A stretch of 64,000 nt of DNA from Neorhizobium alkalisoli (GCF_007829835.1 NZ_VIWP01000003.1:186001-250000), one strand, 5' to 3'; positions 1 to 10,313 are shown, counted from the stretch's first letter. Numbers and translations: made by a program. Notes: generated by a model not told the origin, from the sequence alone.

Positions 1-56
1 TCCGCGCTGCCTGCCCCCTACCAATAAGAAAATGGCATTGTTGCAAGGAGACCGGC

Positions 57-902
57 ATGGCGACGATCACGGTTATCGGTGCAGGCGCAATGGGAAGTGC
101 GGTCGGACGCCGGCTTGCCGAAGGTGGCGCGACTGTCCTGACCTTTCTCGAAGGTCGTTCCACTGCCACGCTCGACAGGGCAAAGGCGGCCGGCATGCGA
201 CCGACGACATTGACCGAGGCGATCGGCGCCGATCTCGTGCTGTCGATCGTCCCACCCGCCGAAGCCCTCGGGGTCGCCAAAACCGTCGCGGCGGAATCGC
301 TGCGGCTGGCGAAACCGGTCGTCTTCATCGACTGCAACGCGATTGCGCCGGCAACGATGAAACAGGTGGCGGAAACATGTGCCGGCACGCCGGTCGAAGT
401 GATCGATGGCTCGATCATCGGCGGCCCGCCCCGTCCGGGCTATGATCCGAAATTCTATGTCAGCGCCGACAGCGAGAACCACACCCGGCGCCTCTCCGAC
501 CACGGGCTCGTGGTCCGCCGTATCGATGGCGGTATCGGCGCCGCTTCGGCGCTGAAAATGTCCTATGCCGGAATTACCAAGGGCATGACCGGCCTCGGCA
601 CGGCCATGATGCTCGGCGCGATCCGCAACGGTGCCGACGAAAGCCTCAAGCGGGAGATTGCCGAAAGCGTGCCGGATATCGACAAGCGGCTCAGCGCCTC
701 CATTCCCGACATGTACCAGAAGGCCTATCGCTGGGTGGCGGAGATGCGCGAGATCGCGGAATTTCTGGGGCCTGACGATGCGGCTTCGCAGATCTTTCAC
801 GGCATGGCCGGCGTGTTCGAAAAGATGGCCGCCGACCGCGATGGCGATGCCGTGCTGGCGAGCCAGCTCGACAAGCTGCTTGCCGTAAAGGAAGGCAAAT
901 AG
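57..902 (+). CDS. NAD(P)-binding 3-hydroxyisobutyrate/6-phosphogluconate dehydrogenase-like protein with DUF1932
   Basis: 281-residue protein that opens with a Rossmann dinucleotide-binding motif (GAGAMG, residues 8-13), followed by the beta-hydroxyacid dehydrogenase fold. A lysine in the GAASALKMSYAG segment (K167) sits where this superfamily has its catalytic lysine. The C-terminal helical part (about 185-255) resembles DUF1932. The start follows a clear AAGGAG ribosome site. The likely role is oxidation of a small beta-hydroxy acid with NAD(P); the substrate cannot be read from the sequence. It stands alone, convergent with the efflux operon. Confidence 0.8.
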   Translation: MATITVIGAGAMGSAVGRRLAEGGATVLTFLEGRSTATLDRAKAAGMRPTTLTEAIGADLVLSIVPPAEALGVAKTVAAESLRLAKPVVFIDCNAIAPATMKQVAETCAGTPVEVIDGSIIGGPPRPGYDPKFYVSADSENHTRRLSDHGLVVRRIDGGIGAASALKMSYAGITKGMTGLGTAMMLGAIRNGADESLKREIAESVPDIDKRLSASIPDMYQKAYRWVAEMREIAEFLGPDDAASQIFHGMAGVFEKMAADRDGDAVLASQLDKLLAVKEGK

Positions 903-965
903 CAGCCTTCCGTAACGTCAGGCTCTCACCTCACGCGACCACCCCTGCATGGAAGCCGCCGAAAA

Positions 966-3900
966 TCATTCGGCGGCGAGAAGCGGCTGTTCTTTCTGTT
1001 CCGGCTTGCGGCCGGCATTGGCCAGTTCGTCATGCAGGCGCTGTTCCTCATGCGCCTGCGGCTTGGCGAAGCGGGCGATGAGAAGATAAGCGACCGGCGT
1101 GATATAGAGCGTCACCAGCGTCGCAAAACCGAGACCGCCGACGATCACCCAGCCGAGGGCGATACGTGCCTCAGCGCCGGCGCCCTTGGCGAGAACCAGC
1201 GGCACGCCGCCGATGACGGTCGCGATCATCGTCATCATCACGGGGCGCAGGCGCAGCGAGCAGGCCCGCTCGATCGCCTCGCGGCAATTGGCGCCTTCAT
1301 TGCGCAGATGGTTGGCGAATTCGACAATGAGAATGCCGTTCTTCGCCATGACACCGACCAGCAGGACAAGGCCGATCTGGCTGTAGACGTTGAGGCTCGA
1401 CCCGGTAATCACCAGCGCGAAGGCGGCGCAGGCAAGGCCAAGCGGCACGGTCGACATGATGATGACCGAAGAAAGCACGCTTTCGAACTGGGCCGCCAGA
1501 ACCAGGAAGATGATCGCGATGGCAAAACCGAAGGTGAGCGCCATGCCGTTCGAATTTTCCTCGAGCGTTGCTGCTTCGGCGAGCGGGATGAGGCGTGATC
1601 CGGCCGGCATCAGCGGTTCGGCCAGCGCCGTGGCCACACCCACGGCCTGCCCGAGCGAAACACCTTCGCGCAGGTTGGCGGAGAAGGAGACGGCGGCAAG
1701 CTGCTGTTCGCGGTCGAGGCGCGGCGAGACGGCGTGTTCTTCCAGCGTCGCGACCGTCGACATCGGCACCATGCGGCCGTCCTTGGCCTTCAGAAAAATG
1801 CCTTCGAGATCGGTCGGATCATCGATCGGCCGCGTCGTCGAGGTCAGTTTGACGGGGATCGCCTCGCCATCGACAAAAACGTCGACGATCGAACGGCCCT
1901 CGAGCAGCGATTGCAGCGAGGTGCCGAAATTGGTGATGTCGATGCCGAGATCCGACGCCCGCTCGCGGTTGACGGTGACGGCGATCTGCGCCTGGCTCGG
2001 CTCGTTGTTGAGGCGCGGCGTGTCGAAATAACCGCTTTCGCGCAAGGCATCGACGAGTTTGATCGCGGCTTCGGTGAGCTTTTCGTGGCTGGTACCAACC
2101 AGCGCCATCTGCAGACCATTGCCGGCACCGCGGATGCGAAGGCTGTTCTGCTGCGTGGCAAAGGCCCGGAGCGCCGGCACGGCGGCCGTTGCCGCATTGA
2201 TATCCTTGACGATCTCGGCCTGGCTGCGCTCACGCTCTCCCCAGGGGGCAAGGGTCAGCACCATGAAGCCGCTATTGGCCGAACCGCCCTGGCCCGAGAT
2301 CGAATAGACGTTCTTGATCTCGCCGGAATCGACCAGCGGCTGCAGCTTTTCTTCGATCTGGCGCAGCTGGTCACGCATATATTGCAGGCTGATGCCTTCC
2401 GGCGCCGTGGCGCGCAGCATCACCATGGCGCGGTCTTCGGTCGGCGTGAGCTCGCTCTGCACCGTCCTGAAAGCCATGTACCCGGCAGCGCCAAACAGCA
2501 GTGCCACCACGACGACGATCGCCGGCGCATTGAGGCAGGCCGCCAGCGTCACCTTGTAGAAACCGGCAAACAGCGTGCCGAACCGGCCGAGCAGACCGCC
2601 ATGATTTTCCTTGATCGGCTTGGTCAGCATGCGCGAGGCCAGCATCGGGCAAAGCGTCAGCGCGGTGATCGACGAGAGCGCCACCGAGAAGGCCAGCACG
2701 AAGCCGAATTCGCGGAACAGGCCACCCATCTGGCCGGGCAGGAAGGAAAGCGGGATGAAGACGGCGGCAAGCGTCGCCGTGGTCGCCAGAACCGCGAAAA
2801 ACACCTCCTGGGTGCCGATCACGGCCGCAGCCCGCGGCCCCATGCCTTCGGCGCGGCGGCGCACGATGTTTTCCAACACGACGATCGCGTCGTCCACGAC
2901 GAGGCCGGTCGCCAGCACGATCGCAAGCAGCGTCAGGATGTTGATCGAGAAACCGACCATGTAGATGGCGACCAGCGTGCCGATCAGGGCGACCGGCATG
3001 GTCAGCGCCGGAATGAGGGTCGCTTTCCAGTCGCGCAGGAAGAGGAAAATGACGACGACGACGATGATGCCGGACAGTCCGAGCGCGATTTCGACCTCGT
3101 GCAATGCGCCTTCGATAAAGACCGCATCATCGCTGGTGATCGCGATCCGCGTGCCTTCCGGCAGGCTTTTGGACAGGGCTGCAACCGCCTCGCGCACGCC
3201 TTCGGAAATGCTGAGCGTATTCGACTGCGCCTGGCGCAGCACGCCGAGACCGACGGCCGGCACGGCGTTGGAGCGCAAGGCCGTGGTGCCGTCATCCGGT
3301 CCGAGCATGACGGTCGCGACGTCGCGCAGGCGAATATTGTCGCCGATCAGGACGTTTTCAAAGTCTTCCGGCTTGGTCAGGTTGGCCGTGGCGCGCACGA
3401 CAATGTCCTGCGTCGTCGATTCGAGCGATCCGGCCGGCACGTCCATCGCCGCAGTTGCCAGCGATTTCGACAGGTCGGCGATCGTCAACCCGCGGCTCGC
3501 CAGCGCCGTCTGGTCGACATCGACGCGAAACACCTTTTCCTGATCGCCATAAAGTTCGACATCGGCAACACCGTCGACGGCGGCCAGCCTGTCGGAAATC
3601 TCGTTATCGACCAGGAGCGTCAGGTCTTCCATCGACAAAGTCGTGGAGGTGACGGCAAGCCGCATGATCGGCTGGCTGTCGGAATCCGCCTTGATGATGC
3701 GCGGTTCGTCGGCATCCTCCGGCATCTGGTTGGTGACACGGCCGAGCGCATCACGGACGTCGTTGGCGGCAACGGCGAGATCGGCGCTGTCGTTGAATTC
3801 CAGCGTCACGCGGCTCTGGCCATATTGCGATTCCGACGAGATGGATTTGAGCCCGCTGACGCGCGCGACGGCACCTTCGATGACGTCGGTCACCTCCTGG

Positions 3901-4166
3901 TCCATGGTCTGGGCCGAAGCGCCGTCATAGGTGGTGCGGATGCTGATGACCGGCTGGTCGACATCCGGCAGTTCGCGCACTTCGATACCGACCAGCGCCG
4001 CAAGACCGGCAACGACGAGAAGCGTGTTCAGAACCGCGGCCAGAACCGGGCGGCGCACGAAAAGCGCGGTAAAACCCTGTTTCGACGGAGCCTGCCCATG
4101 GGACGACCCGTTTGCAGCGGCATTCTGCGGATGCTGTGTATGGTTGGGGCGATCGCTGGATGTCAT
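966..4166 (-). CDS. RND-family multidrug efflux permease (AcrB/MexB-like)
   Basis: 1066-residue inner-membrane proton antiporter, about the usual length for the hydrophobe/amphiphile efflux class. The N-terminal membrane helix follows a polar lead, and the fold is the typical duplicated 6-TM plus large periplasmic loops. The TM4 proton-relay pair is present (GLVVDDA, D425/D426). It should export amphiphilic drugs, detergents or plant compounds with the adaptor encoded just upstream and an outer-membrane channel encoded elsewhere. Its ATG overlaps the adaptor stop (ATGA, 4 nt), so the two are translationally coupled. No regulator is adjacent. Confidence 0.93.
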   Translation of the reverse strand: MTSSDRPNHTQHPQNAAANGSSHGQAPSKQGFTALFVRRPVLAAVLNTLLVVAGLAALVGIEVRELPDVDQPVISIRTTYDGASAQTMDQEVTDVIEGAVARVSGLKSISSESQYGQSRVTLEFNDSADLAVAANDVRDALGRVTNQMPEDADEPRIIKADSDSQPIMRLAVTSTTLSMEDLTLLVDNEISDRLAAVDGVADVELYGDQEKVFRVDVDQTALASRGLTIADLSKSLATAAMDVPAGSLESTTQDIVVRATANLTKPEDFENVLIGDNIRLRDVATVMLGPDDGTTALRSNAVPAVGLGVLRQAQSNTLSISEGVREAVAALSKSLPEGTRIAITSDDAVFIEGALHEVEIALGLSGIIVVVVIFLFLRDWKATLIPALTMPVALIGTLVAIYMVGFSINILTLLAIVLATGLVVDDAIVVLENIVRRRAEGMGPRAAAVIGTQEVFFAVLATTATLAAVFIPLSFLPGQMGGLFREFGFVLAFSVALSSITALTLCPMLASRMLTKPIKENHGGLLGRFGTLFAGFYKVTLAACLNAPAIVVVVALLFGAAGYMAFRTVQSELTPTEDRAMVMLRATAPEGISLQYMRDQLRQIEEKLQPLVDSGEIKNVYSISGQGGSANSGFMVLTLAPWGERERSQAEIVKDINAATAAVPALRAFATQQNSLRIRGAGNGLQMALVGTSHEKLTEAAIKLVDALRESGYFDTPRLNNEPSQAQIAVTVNRERASDLGIDITNFGTSLQSLLEGRSIVDVFVDGEAIPVKLTSTTRPIDDPTDLEGIFLKAKDGRMVPMSTVATLEEHAVSPRLDREQQLAAVSFSANLREGVSLGQAVGVATALAEPLMPAGSRLIPLAEAATLEENSNGMALTFGFAIAIIFLVLAAQFESVLSSVIIMSTVPLGLACAAFALVITGSSLNVYSQIGLVLLVGVMAKNGILIVEFANHLRNEGANCREAIERACSLRLRPVMMTMIATVIGGVPLVLAKGAGAEARIALGWVIVGGLGFATLVTLYITPVAYLLIARFAKPQAHEEQRLHDELANAGRKPEQKEQPLLAAE

Positions 4167-5362
4167 CGGCTGGCGACCTCCGGCGGCTTTTCACCGGTGA
4201 TCCTGACGGCACCGCCCTCACGGACACGCTGCAGGCCTTCGATCGCGACACGATCGCCCTGTTTCAGCTCGGCGGAAACGAGGATGGCGTCGGGATTGCG
4301 CTGCACGACCCGCACGCGGGTTTTCACCGATTTCATGTCGACGATCTGCCAGACGAACGAACCCTGGCTGTCCCATTGCACGGCAAGCGGATCGACCGAT
4401 GGATAGGTTTCGCCCGGGAAACGCATCGTCACGCCAAAGGACATGCCGGCACGCAACTGGTCTTCACCATTCGGAATGCGGGCGCGGATGCGGATGGTGC
4501 GGCTGGCCGGATCGACGCGGTTGTCGACCGCATCGACAACGCCCTGAAACACCTGGCCCGGCCGCGAGATGGACGAGGCCGAAACCGGCATGCCGGGTTT
4601 CACCTGCACGGCAAAACGTTCCGGCGCCCAGAAATCAACGAGCAGTTCGGAGCGGTTGTCGATCGTTACGACATTGCTCGATGTCGTGACATTGTCGCCG
4701 ATATTGACCGCAACAATGCCGACAATGCCGTCGATCGGCGCCACGACCGCGCGGCGCTTGAGCGCCAGTTCGGCATTGGTAACGGCAAGCTGCGCCGTTT
4801 CGGCGGCGATCTGCGCATCGAGCACGTCAAGCCGCGAAAAGCTCTGGAGGTTCTTGTAGGCCGCGGATTTTTCGCGCGCGCTGCGCAGCACGACGGCCGC
4901 CTGATCGCGCAGGATCGTCTGCTCCTCATCATCCAGCCGGGCGAGAACCTGGCCCTTTTTCACCCGGTTGCCGGAAGAAACGAGGATCTCGTTCACCGTC
5001 CCGGTTGCCTGCGGCATGACGATGACCGACTGGATCGCCTCGCCATCGCCGATCGCCGACAGATTATCATTGATGACGCTCATGCCGACCGGGCGGACGG
5101 CAACCAGCACCGCCCTCGCCTCGCCAGCCCGACCGGCGCCCGAACCGGAAGTCTGGCCCTGCATGGCGCGGGCAGCAGCGCCGCTGCCGGCGGCAGGTGC
5201 CTCGGCAGGCTCGGCCGCTTGCGGATTGACCGCAACGACGACGGCTTCCGGCATTCCCATCGAAACCAGCGTGCGCGCGGCATCGGCGGACAGGTAGACC
5301 CATAGACAGAGGCCTGCCGCAAGCAATGCTGCACAAAGCACAAGCTGGTTCCAAATCCGCAT
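4163..5362 (-). CDS. RND efflux periplasmic adaptor (membrane fusion protein)
   Basis: 399-residue HlyD/AcrA-like adaptor: an N-terminal membrane anchor (about residues 3-25), a proline/alanine-rich spacer, a lipoyl-like half (VNEILVSSGNRVKKGQVLARLDD), a short helical hairpin, the second lipoyl half (APIDGIVGIVAVNIGDNV) and a beta-barrel domain. It links the permease to an outer-membrane channel. I chose the ATG at 5362 because GAGGG lies 6-7 bases before it; an ATG seven codons upstream has no ribosome site. First gene of a two-gene operon. Confidence 0.9.
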   Translation of the reverse strand: MRIWNQLVLCAALLAAGLCLWVYLSADAARTLVSMGMPEAVVVAVNPQAAEPAEAPAAGSGAAARAMQGQTSGSGAGRAGEARAVLVAVRPVGMSVINDNLSAIGDGEAIQSVIVMPQATGTVNEILVSSGNRVKKGQVLARLDDEEQTILRDQAAVVLRSAREKSAAYKNLQSFSRLDVLDAQIAAETAQLAVTNAELALKRRAVVAPIDGIVGIVAVNIGDNVTTSSNVVTIDNRSELLVDFWAPERFAVQVKPGMPVSASSISRPGQVFQGVVDAVDNRVDPASRTIRIRARIPNGEDQLRAGMSFGVTMRFPGETYPSVDPLAVQWDSQGSFVWQIVDMKSVKTRVRVVQRNPDAILVSAELKQGDRVAIEGLQRVREGGAVRITGEKPPEVASR

Positions 5363-5574
5363 GCCGTTCCCTCGATATTGCAAATGCAGGTTTTGCCGGG
5401 AATTATTCCCGTTTCGCCCTCAACAAGCAATGGTGGCGCGGCAAACCGGGCAGAAATCTAACCTCACGATATCTCACGCTTATGTCAGAATTGGTGCAAC
5501 TTTTGGGGATAACCGGGTCAGGTCGAGGCTGAGCGTCGCTCTTCTACCCCAATGCGGCCATATGACATCTGCGC

Positions 5575-5943
5575 TTAATGAGCAGGCGCCTGAACCATTT
5601 TGCAGTTCGACGGCATCACGAACAGACATGAAAGATAGGCCAGCACAGCAATCCTGCCCGCCACTGGATGAAACTGCATCAGACCATAACTGATGGCCAT
5701 GGCAAACAGCACCGCACCGATCGCCAATGACCGGTGAGCGATGCCTATATCGGCCAGCCTTCTGGCTTTTAGCCAGAGCAGCACGGCAAACATGAAGCTC
5801 TCGGCGAACCATTCGGCATAAGGCGTCACTCCAGCGAGGACGAACAGCAGGAGTATAGAAGCGACGATGGACACAACGAAACCGACGAGAAAGGGAACTC
5901 TCGGCAGTGGCGCAGCGCTTCCATAGATGAGTTTGAAATCCAT
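5575..5943 (-). CDS. DUF805 family small membrane protein
   Basis: 122 residues with about four hydrophobic segments and the DUF805 hallmarks: an N-terminal MDFK start and the loop RRLADIGIAHRS between helices. Function of the family is unknown; members are inner-membrane proteins. The same reading frame stays open far upstream, antisense to uvrD, but only this last part looks like a protein, so I start at the MDFK methionine. No strong ribosome site is visible. Confidence 0.7.
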   Translation of the reverse strand: MDFKLIYGSAAPLPRVPFLVGFVVSIVASILLLFVLAGVTPYAEWFAESFMFAVLLWLKARRLADIGIAHRSLAIGAVLFAMAISYGLMQFHPVAGRIAVLAYLSCLFVMPSNCKMVQAPAH

Positions 5944-6129
5944 TTTGAAAATCGGCCGAATGAAAGATCTATGAGACGATAATACAAAGCCGAAATCGAG
6001 TTTCAACCGCTGCCGATAGATAGCCGCGGAAGATCGGATCATAGCCCACCCACAGCTTTCCACCTCGAATTCCGGAATGAAAAGAGAACATCGTCTGGTC
6101 TTTCGGGTCCGAATCACTACATTGGCCGC

Positions 6130-8655
6130 ATGAGTAACAGTTTCGACGATATTCCGTTCTTCGACGAAGAGCCGGAACCCGCGCCCCGCAAGCAGCCGGG
6201 CAATGCCGCCCCGCCAGCACCGGTCGCTGGCAGCGGTGGCGCTCCCAATACTGGCCTGGGCATTGCCGCCCGCGCCATGGCTGCGCGTGACCAGAACCGT
6301 CCGCAGATGGATTATCTGTCCGGCCTCAATCCGGAACAGCGCGAGGCGGTCGAGACGCTCGACGGCCCCGTTCTCGTGCTGGCCGGCGCCGGCACCGGCA
6401 AGACGCGGGTTTTGACCACCCGCATCGCCCATATCCTTGCGACCAACCGTGCTTATCCGAGCCAGATCCTTGCCGTAACCTTCACCAACAAGGCGGCGCG
6501 CGAGATGAAGGAGCGTATCGGCGTTCTCGTCGGCGGCGCTGTCGAAGGCATGCCCTGGCTCGGCACATTCCACTCGATCGGGGTGAAACTGCTGCGCCGC
6601 CACGCGGAAATCGTTGGCCTGCGCTCGGACTTCACCATTCTGGATACGGACGACGTGGTGCGGCTGATCAAGCAGCTGATCCAGGCCGAAGGTCTGGACG
6701 ACAAGCGCTGGCCGGCCAAACAGTTCGCGGGCATGATCGACGGCTGGAAGAACAAGGCTCTGTTGCCGGCCGATATTCCGGAAGGTGATGCGCGCGCCTT
6801 TGCCAACGGCAAGGGCCGCGAGCTTTACGCCGCCTATCAGGCGCGCCTCAGAACCCTCAATGCCTGCGATTTCGGCGATCTGCTCCTGCATCCAATCGCC
6901 ATCTTCCGCAAGACGCCGGATCTGTTGAAGGAATATCACCAGCGGTTCCGCTACATCCTCGTCGACGAGTATCAGGATACCAACACGGCGCAGTATATGT
7001 GGCTGCGGCTGCTCGCACAGCGTCCCAAGGACGTGCCCCAGAATGTCTGCTGCGTCGGTGATGACGACCAGTCGATCTACGGCTGGCGCGGCGCCGAAGT
7101 GGACAATATTCTGCGCTTCGAAAAGGATTTTCCGGGCGCCAAGGTGATCAAGCTGGAGCGCAATTATCGCTCCACCGAACATATCTTGGGCGCTGCCGGC
7201 CATCTGATCGCCCATAATGAGGGGCGGCTCGGAAAAACCCTGTTCACCGACCGCGTCGATCCCGATGACGAGAAGGTGCAGGTCCACGCCGCCTGGGATT
7301 CGGAAGAGGAAGCCCGTGCCGTCGGCGAAGAGATCGAGCGGCTGCAGCGCGGCGATGCTGACGGCAAGAAACATGCACTGAATGACATGGCGATCCTCGT
7401 GCGCGCCTCGTTCCAGATGCGCGAATTCGAAGACCGGTTCGTCACGCTCGGCCTCAACTATCGCGTCATCGGCGGCCCCCGCTTCTATGAGCGGCTCGAG
7501 ATCCGTGATGCCATGGCCTATTTCCGCCTCGTCTGCCAGCCGGCCGACGATCTGGCCTTCGAGCGCATCGTCAACACACCGAAGCGCGGCCTCGGCGACA
7601 CGACGATCCGTTACCTGCATGACAGTGCCCGCGCCCGCGACGTGCCGATGCTGCAGGCGGCGGCCGAAATGGTCGAGACCGACGAGCTGAAACCGAAGGC
7701 GCGCAAGGCGCTGTTCGATGTCGTCCAGAGTTTTAGGAACTGGCAGACACGGCTGGAAAGCGTGCCGCATACGGAACTGGCCGAGCAGATTCTCGAGGAA
7801 TCCGGCTATACCGACATGTGGAAGAACGACAAGTCGGCGGAAGCGCCGGGCCGGCTCGACAACCTGAAGGAACTGATCCGCTCGATGGAAGCCTTCGAAT
7901 CCATGCGCGGCTTCCTCGAACATGTCTCGCTCGTCATGGATGCCGAGCAGAACGAAAATCTCGATGCCGTGTCGATCATGACGCTGCATTCGGCCAAGGG
8001 CTTGGAATTCGACACCGTCTTCCTGCCCGGCTGGGAAGAAGGCCTGTTTCCGCACCAGCGCGCGCTCGACGAGGGCGGCCGTTCCGGTCTGGAGGAAGAA
8101 CGCCGCCTCGCCTATGTCGGCATCACCCGTGCAAAACGCCGCTGCCATATCTGGTTCGTTTCCAACCGCCGCATTCACGGCCTATGGCAATCGACCATGC
8201 CCTCGCGTTTCCTCGACGAACTGCCGGCCGGCCATGTCGATGTCGCGGCAGCTCCGGACAGCAGTTACGGCGGGTATGGTGGCCGCGGTGGCTACGGCCA
8301 GTCGCGCTTCGACAAGGCCGAACCTTTCGCCAACAACTATTCCACACCCGGCTGGAAACGCGCCCAGGCCAACAAGAGCGACGCCACCCGCGACAACTGG
8401 GGCTCCCGCTCCGGCCATGCGGTGGAACGCATCGGTTACGGCGAAAGCGGCCCGCGCGGCCGCACGATCGACGGCGAGCTCGTCGCCAAATCCACCACCG
8501 ACACGCCGTCCAAATTCAAGGTCGGCGACCGGGTGTTCCACATCAAGTTCGGCAACGGCAATGTCTCCGGCATCGAAGGCAACAAGCTGACGATCGAGTT
8601 TGATCGCGCTGGGCAGAAACGGGTGCTGGACGGGTTTGTGGAGAAGGCGAGTTAA
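6130..8655 (+). CDS. uvrD: ATP-dependent DNA helicase UvrD/PcrA (superfamily 1)
   Basis: 841-residue SF1A 3'-5' helicase. Walker A AGAGTGKT is at residues 85-92, motif II DEYQDTN at 279-285, then QSIYGWRGA (motif III) and the ERNYRST, LHSAKGLE and YVGITRAK motifs. It unwinds DNA in nucleotide-excision and mismatch repair and dismantles stalled complexes. An extra disordered N-terminus (about 60 residues) precedes the helicase core. The C-terminus (KVGDRVFHIKFGNGNV onward) is the Tudor-like RNA-polymerase-binding tail of PcrA/UvrD, so transcription-coupled repair is plausible. No clear ribosome site precedes the ATG. Confidence 0.95.
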   Translation: MSNSFDDIPFFDEEPEPAPRKQPGNAAPPAPVAGSGGAPNTGLGIAARAMAARDQNRPQMDYLSGLNPEQREAVETLDGPVLVLAGAGTGKTRVLTTRIAHILATNRAYPSQILAVTFTNKAAREMKERIGVLVGGAVEGMPWLGTFHSIGVKLLRRHAEIVGLRSDFTILDTDDVVRLIKQLIQAEGLDDKRWPAKQFAGMIDGWKNKALLPADIPEGDARAFANGKGRELYAAYQARLRTLNACDFGDLLLHPIAIFRKTPDLLKEYHQRFRYILVDEYQDTNTAQYMWLRLLAQRPKDVPQNVCCVGDDDQSIYGWRGAEVDNILRFEKDFPGAKVIKLERNYRSTEHILGAAGHLIAHNEGRLGKTLFTDRVDPDDEKVQVHAAWDSEEEARAVGEEIERLQRGDADGKKHALNDMAILVRASFQMREFEDRFVTLGLNYRVIGGPRFYERLEIRDAMAYFRLVCQPADDLAFERIVNTPKRGLGDTTIRYLHDSARARDVPMLQAAAEMVETDELKPKARKALFDVVQSFRNWQTRLESVPHTELAEQILEESGYTDMWKNDKSAEAPGRLDNLKELIRSMEAFESMRGFLEHVSLVMDAEQNENLDAVSIMTLHSAKGLEFDTVFLPGWEEGLFPHQRALDEGGRSGLEEERRLAYVGITRAKRRCHIWFVSNRRIHGLWQSTMPSRFLDELPAGHVDVAAAPDSSYGGYGGRGGYGQSRFDKAEPFANNYSTPGWKRAQANKSDATRDNWGSRSGHAVERIGYGESGPRGRTIDGELVAKSTTDTPSKFKVGDRVFHIKFGNGNVSGIEGNKLTIEFDRAGQKRVLDGFVEKAS

Positions 8656-8713
8656 CTGCCACAGGGCACCCCAGCCTTGGTCAGTCCCAAGCAAGCCATC
8701 GCTGCGACAGCAT

Positions 8714-8756
8714 GTTCGATAAGCGGGCGGCTCTGAAAAGAGCTGCCCGGTCGAAC
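8714..8756. repeat. Intergenic stem-loop between uvrD and the decarboxylase
   Basis: Two nested complementary blocks: outer gttcga / tcgaac and inner cgggcggctct / agagctgcccg (one G-U) around a gaaa loop. No run of T follows, so an intrinsic terminator is doubtful. It could be a REP-like or processing hairpin. Confidence 0.45.
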
Positions 8757-8805
8757 AACCGGGCGGGGCAATCATTGTCCATTCGCCGATCCAGTCGGGT
8801 GTCGC

Positions 8806-10296
8806 ATGGGAATGGGCAATACGCATAAGTCTTCGTCATGGGATGCCGAAGACAGCCTAACCGCACAGCCAGTCGCGCAAAGCCTCGACCCCACCGACTG
8901 GACAGACTTTCGGGAGCAAGCCCACGCCATGCTCGACGACGTCATCTCCCACATCGCCTCTGTGCGCGAAAACCTCGTCTGGCAACCGCAGCCGCAGGAA
9001 AACCGGGACGCGTTCAGAAAATCCCTGCCCCGTGCGCCGCGCGAACTCGATGTCGTGCTCGGCGATGTCCGGGAGAAGATCATGCCTTATGCCACCGGCA
9101 ACCTGCATCCGCTTTTCATGGGCTGGGTGCATGGCGCCGGTACGCCGGTCGGCATGGTGGCGGAAATGGTTGCGGCCGGATTGAACATGAATTGCGGTGG
9201 CCGTGATCATGTCGGCATCGATGTCGAAAAACAGATCGTCGGCTGGATGCGCGAGGCGCTGTCCTATCCGGAAACGGCAAACGGCCTGTTCGTCACCGGC
9301 TCGTCCATGGCGAATTTTTTGGCCGTGACGATCGCCAAGACCGAAAAGCTCGGTGTCGGAAGCCGCAGCGAAGGTCTCGGGGCTGCGGGCCAAAAGCTCG
9401 TCGCCTATACGTCGGCGGAGGCGCATGGCTGCATTGCGCAGGCGATGCAGCTGTCCGGCATTGGATCGGCCAATCTGCGCCAGGTCGCAGTCGATGCGTC
9501 CGGGCGGATGATGATGTCACATCTGCAGATGATGATCGCGGCGGATCGAGCTGCGGGCCTTCTGCCCTTCCTGGTCGTCGGCACGGCCGGCACGGTCAAT
9601 ACCGGCGCCGTCGATCCGCTCGATGCGATCGCCGATATCGCCGCGCGCGAAAACCTGTGGTTCCATGTCGATGGCGCGATCGGTGCGCTGGCCGTCCTGT
9701 CGGACGAGTTGCGTCCCAAATTTGCCGGGATCGAAAAGTCCCAGTCGGTGGCGCTGGATTTCCACAAATGGGGTCAGGTTCCCTATGATGCCGGTTTCCT
9801 GCTGGTTCGGGATGGGGCGGCACAGAAACGCACAATTGCCCAGCCGGCCGCCTATCTGCAGCGCGCCGATCGCGGCCTTGCGGCGGGCGAAACCTGGCCC
9901 TGCGACCTCGGACCGGATCTCTCTCGCGGTTTTCGCGCCTTGAAGACGTGGATGACGATCGAGACGCTCGGCACCGAAAAGATCGGCCAATCGATCGCAG
10001 GAAGTTGCGCCAATGCGCGTCACCTCGCCGCCCGCCTTGCCGCGCACCAGTTTTTCGAGATCAAGGCGCCGGTAGCGCTCAACATCGTCTGTTTCGGCAT
10101 TCGCGGCAAGGGTTCGGATTTCGTTCGCGAGCTCGTTCTCGATCTGCAGGAGGAGGGGCTGGCTGCCCCTTCGTGGACGACGATCGACGGTCAGCTCGTG
10201 GTGCGTTGTGCGCTGGTCAACCACCGCACGACCGAGGCGGATCTCGATGCCTTCGTCGACATGCTCATCCGTTACGTCGAAAACAAAGCCGGCTAA
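8806..10296 (+). CDS. PLP-dependent group II amino-acid decarboxylase family protein
   Basis: 496 residues of the DOPA/tyrosine/glutamate decarboxylase-like fold type I family. The cofactor aspartate lies in FHVDGAIGA (D289) and the Schiff-base lysine in DFHKWGQVPYDAG (K321). The substrate-binding NLHPLFMGWVHGAG segment matches the NHPRF-like region of aromatic amino-acid decarboxylases. The reaction would be decarboxylation, or a related aldehyde-forming step, of an amino acid; which one is not determinable. It is convergent with the downstream esterase. The start is uncertain (ATG codons at 8806 and 8812, weak ribosome site). Confidence 0.85.
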   Translation: MGMGNTHKSSSWDAEDSLTAQPVAQSLDPTDWTDFREQAHAMLDDVISHIASVRENLVWQPQPQENRDAFRKSLPRAPRELDVVLGDVREKIMPYATGNLHPLFMGWVHGAGTPVGMVAEMVAAGLNMNCGGRDHVGIDVEKQIVGWMREALSYPETANGLFVTGSSMANFLAVTIAKTEKLGVGSRSEGLGAAGQKLVAYTSAEAHGCIAQAMQLSGIGSANLRQVAVDASGRMMMSHLQMMIAADRAAGLLPFLVVGTAGTVNTGAVDPLDAIADIAARENLWFHVDGAIGALAVLSDELRPKFAGIEKSQSVALDFHKWGQVPYDAGFLLVRDGAAQKRTIAQPAAYLQRADRGLAAGETWPCDLGPDLSRGFRALKTWMTIETLGTEKIGQSIAGSCANARHLAARLAAHQFFEIKAPVALNIVCFGIRGKGSDFVRELVLDLQEEGLAAPSWTTIDGQLVVRCALVNHRTTEADLDAFVDMLIRYVENKAG

Positions 10297-10313
10297 TAAT
10301 TTCTCACCGCCCG

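Noticed and set aside
1734-4406. 890-codon open frame on the plus strand antisense to the RND permease
   Set aside because: Composition (His/Arg/Asp-rich, low complexity) is the usual mirror of a GC-rich gene; the minus-strand permease has full family conservation.
5944-8178. Long minus-strand open frame antisense to uvrD, continuous with the DUF805 gene
   Set aside because: Only the last 122 codons resemble a protein; the rest is antisense to conserved helicase motifs.
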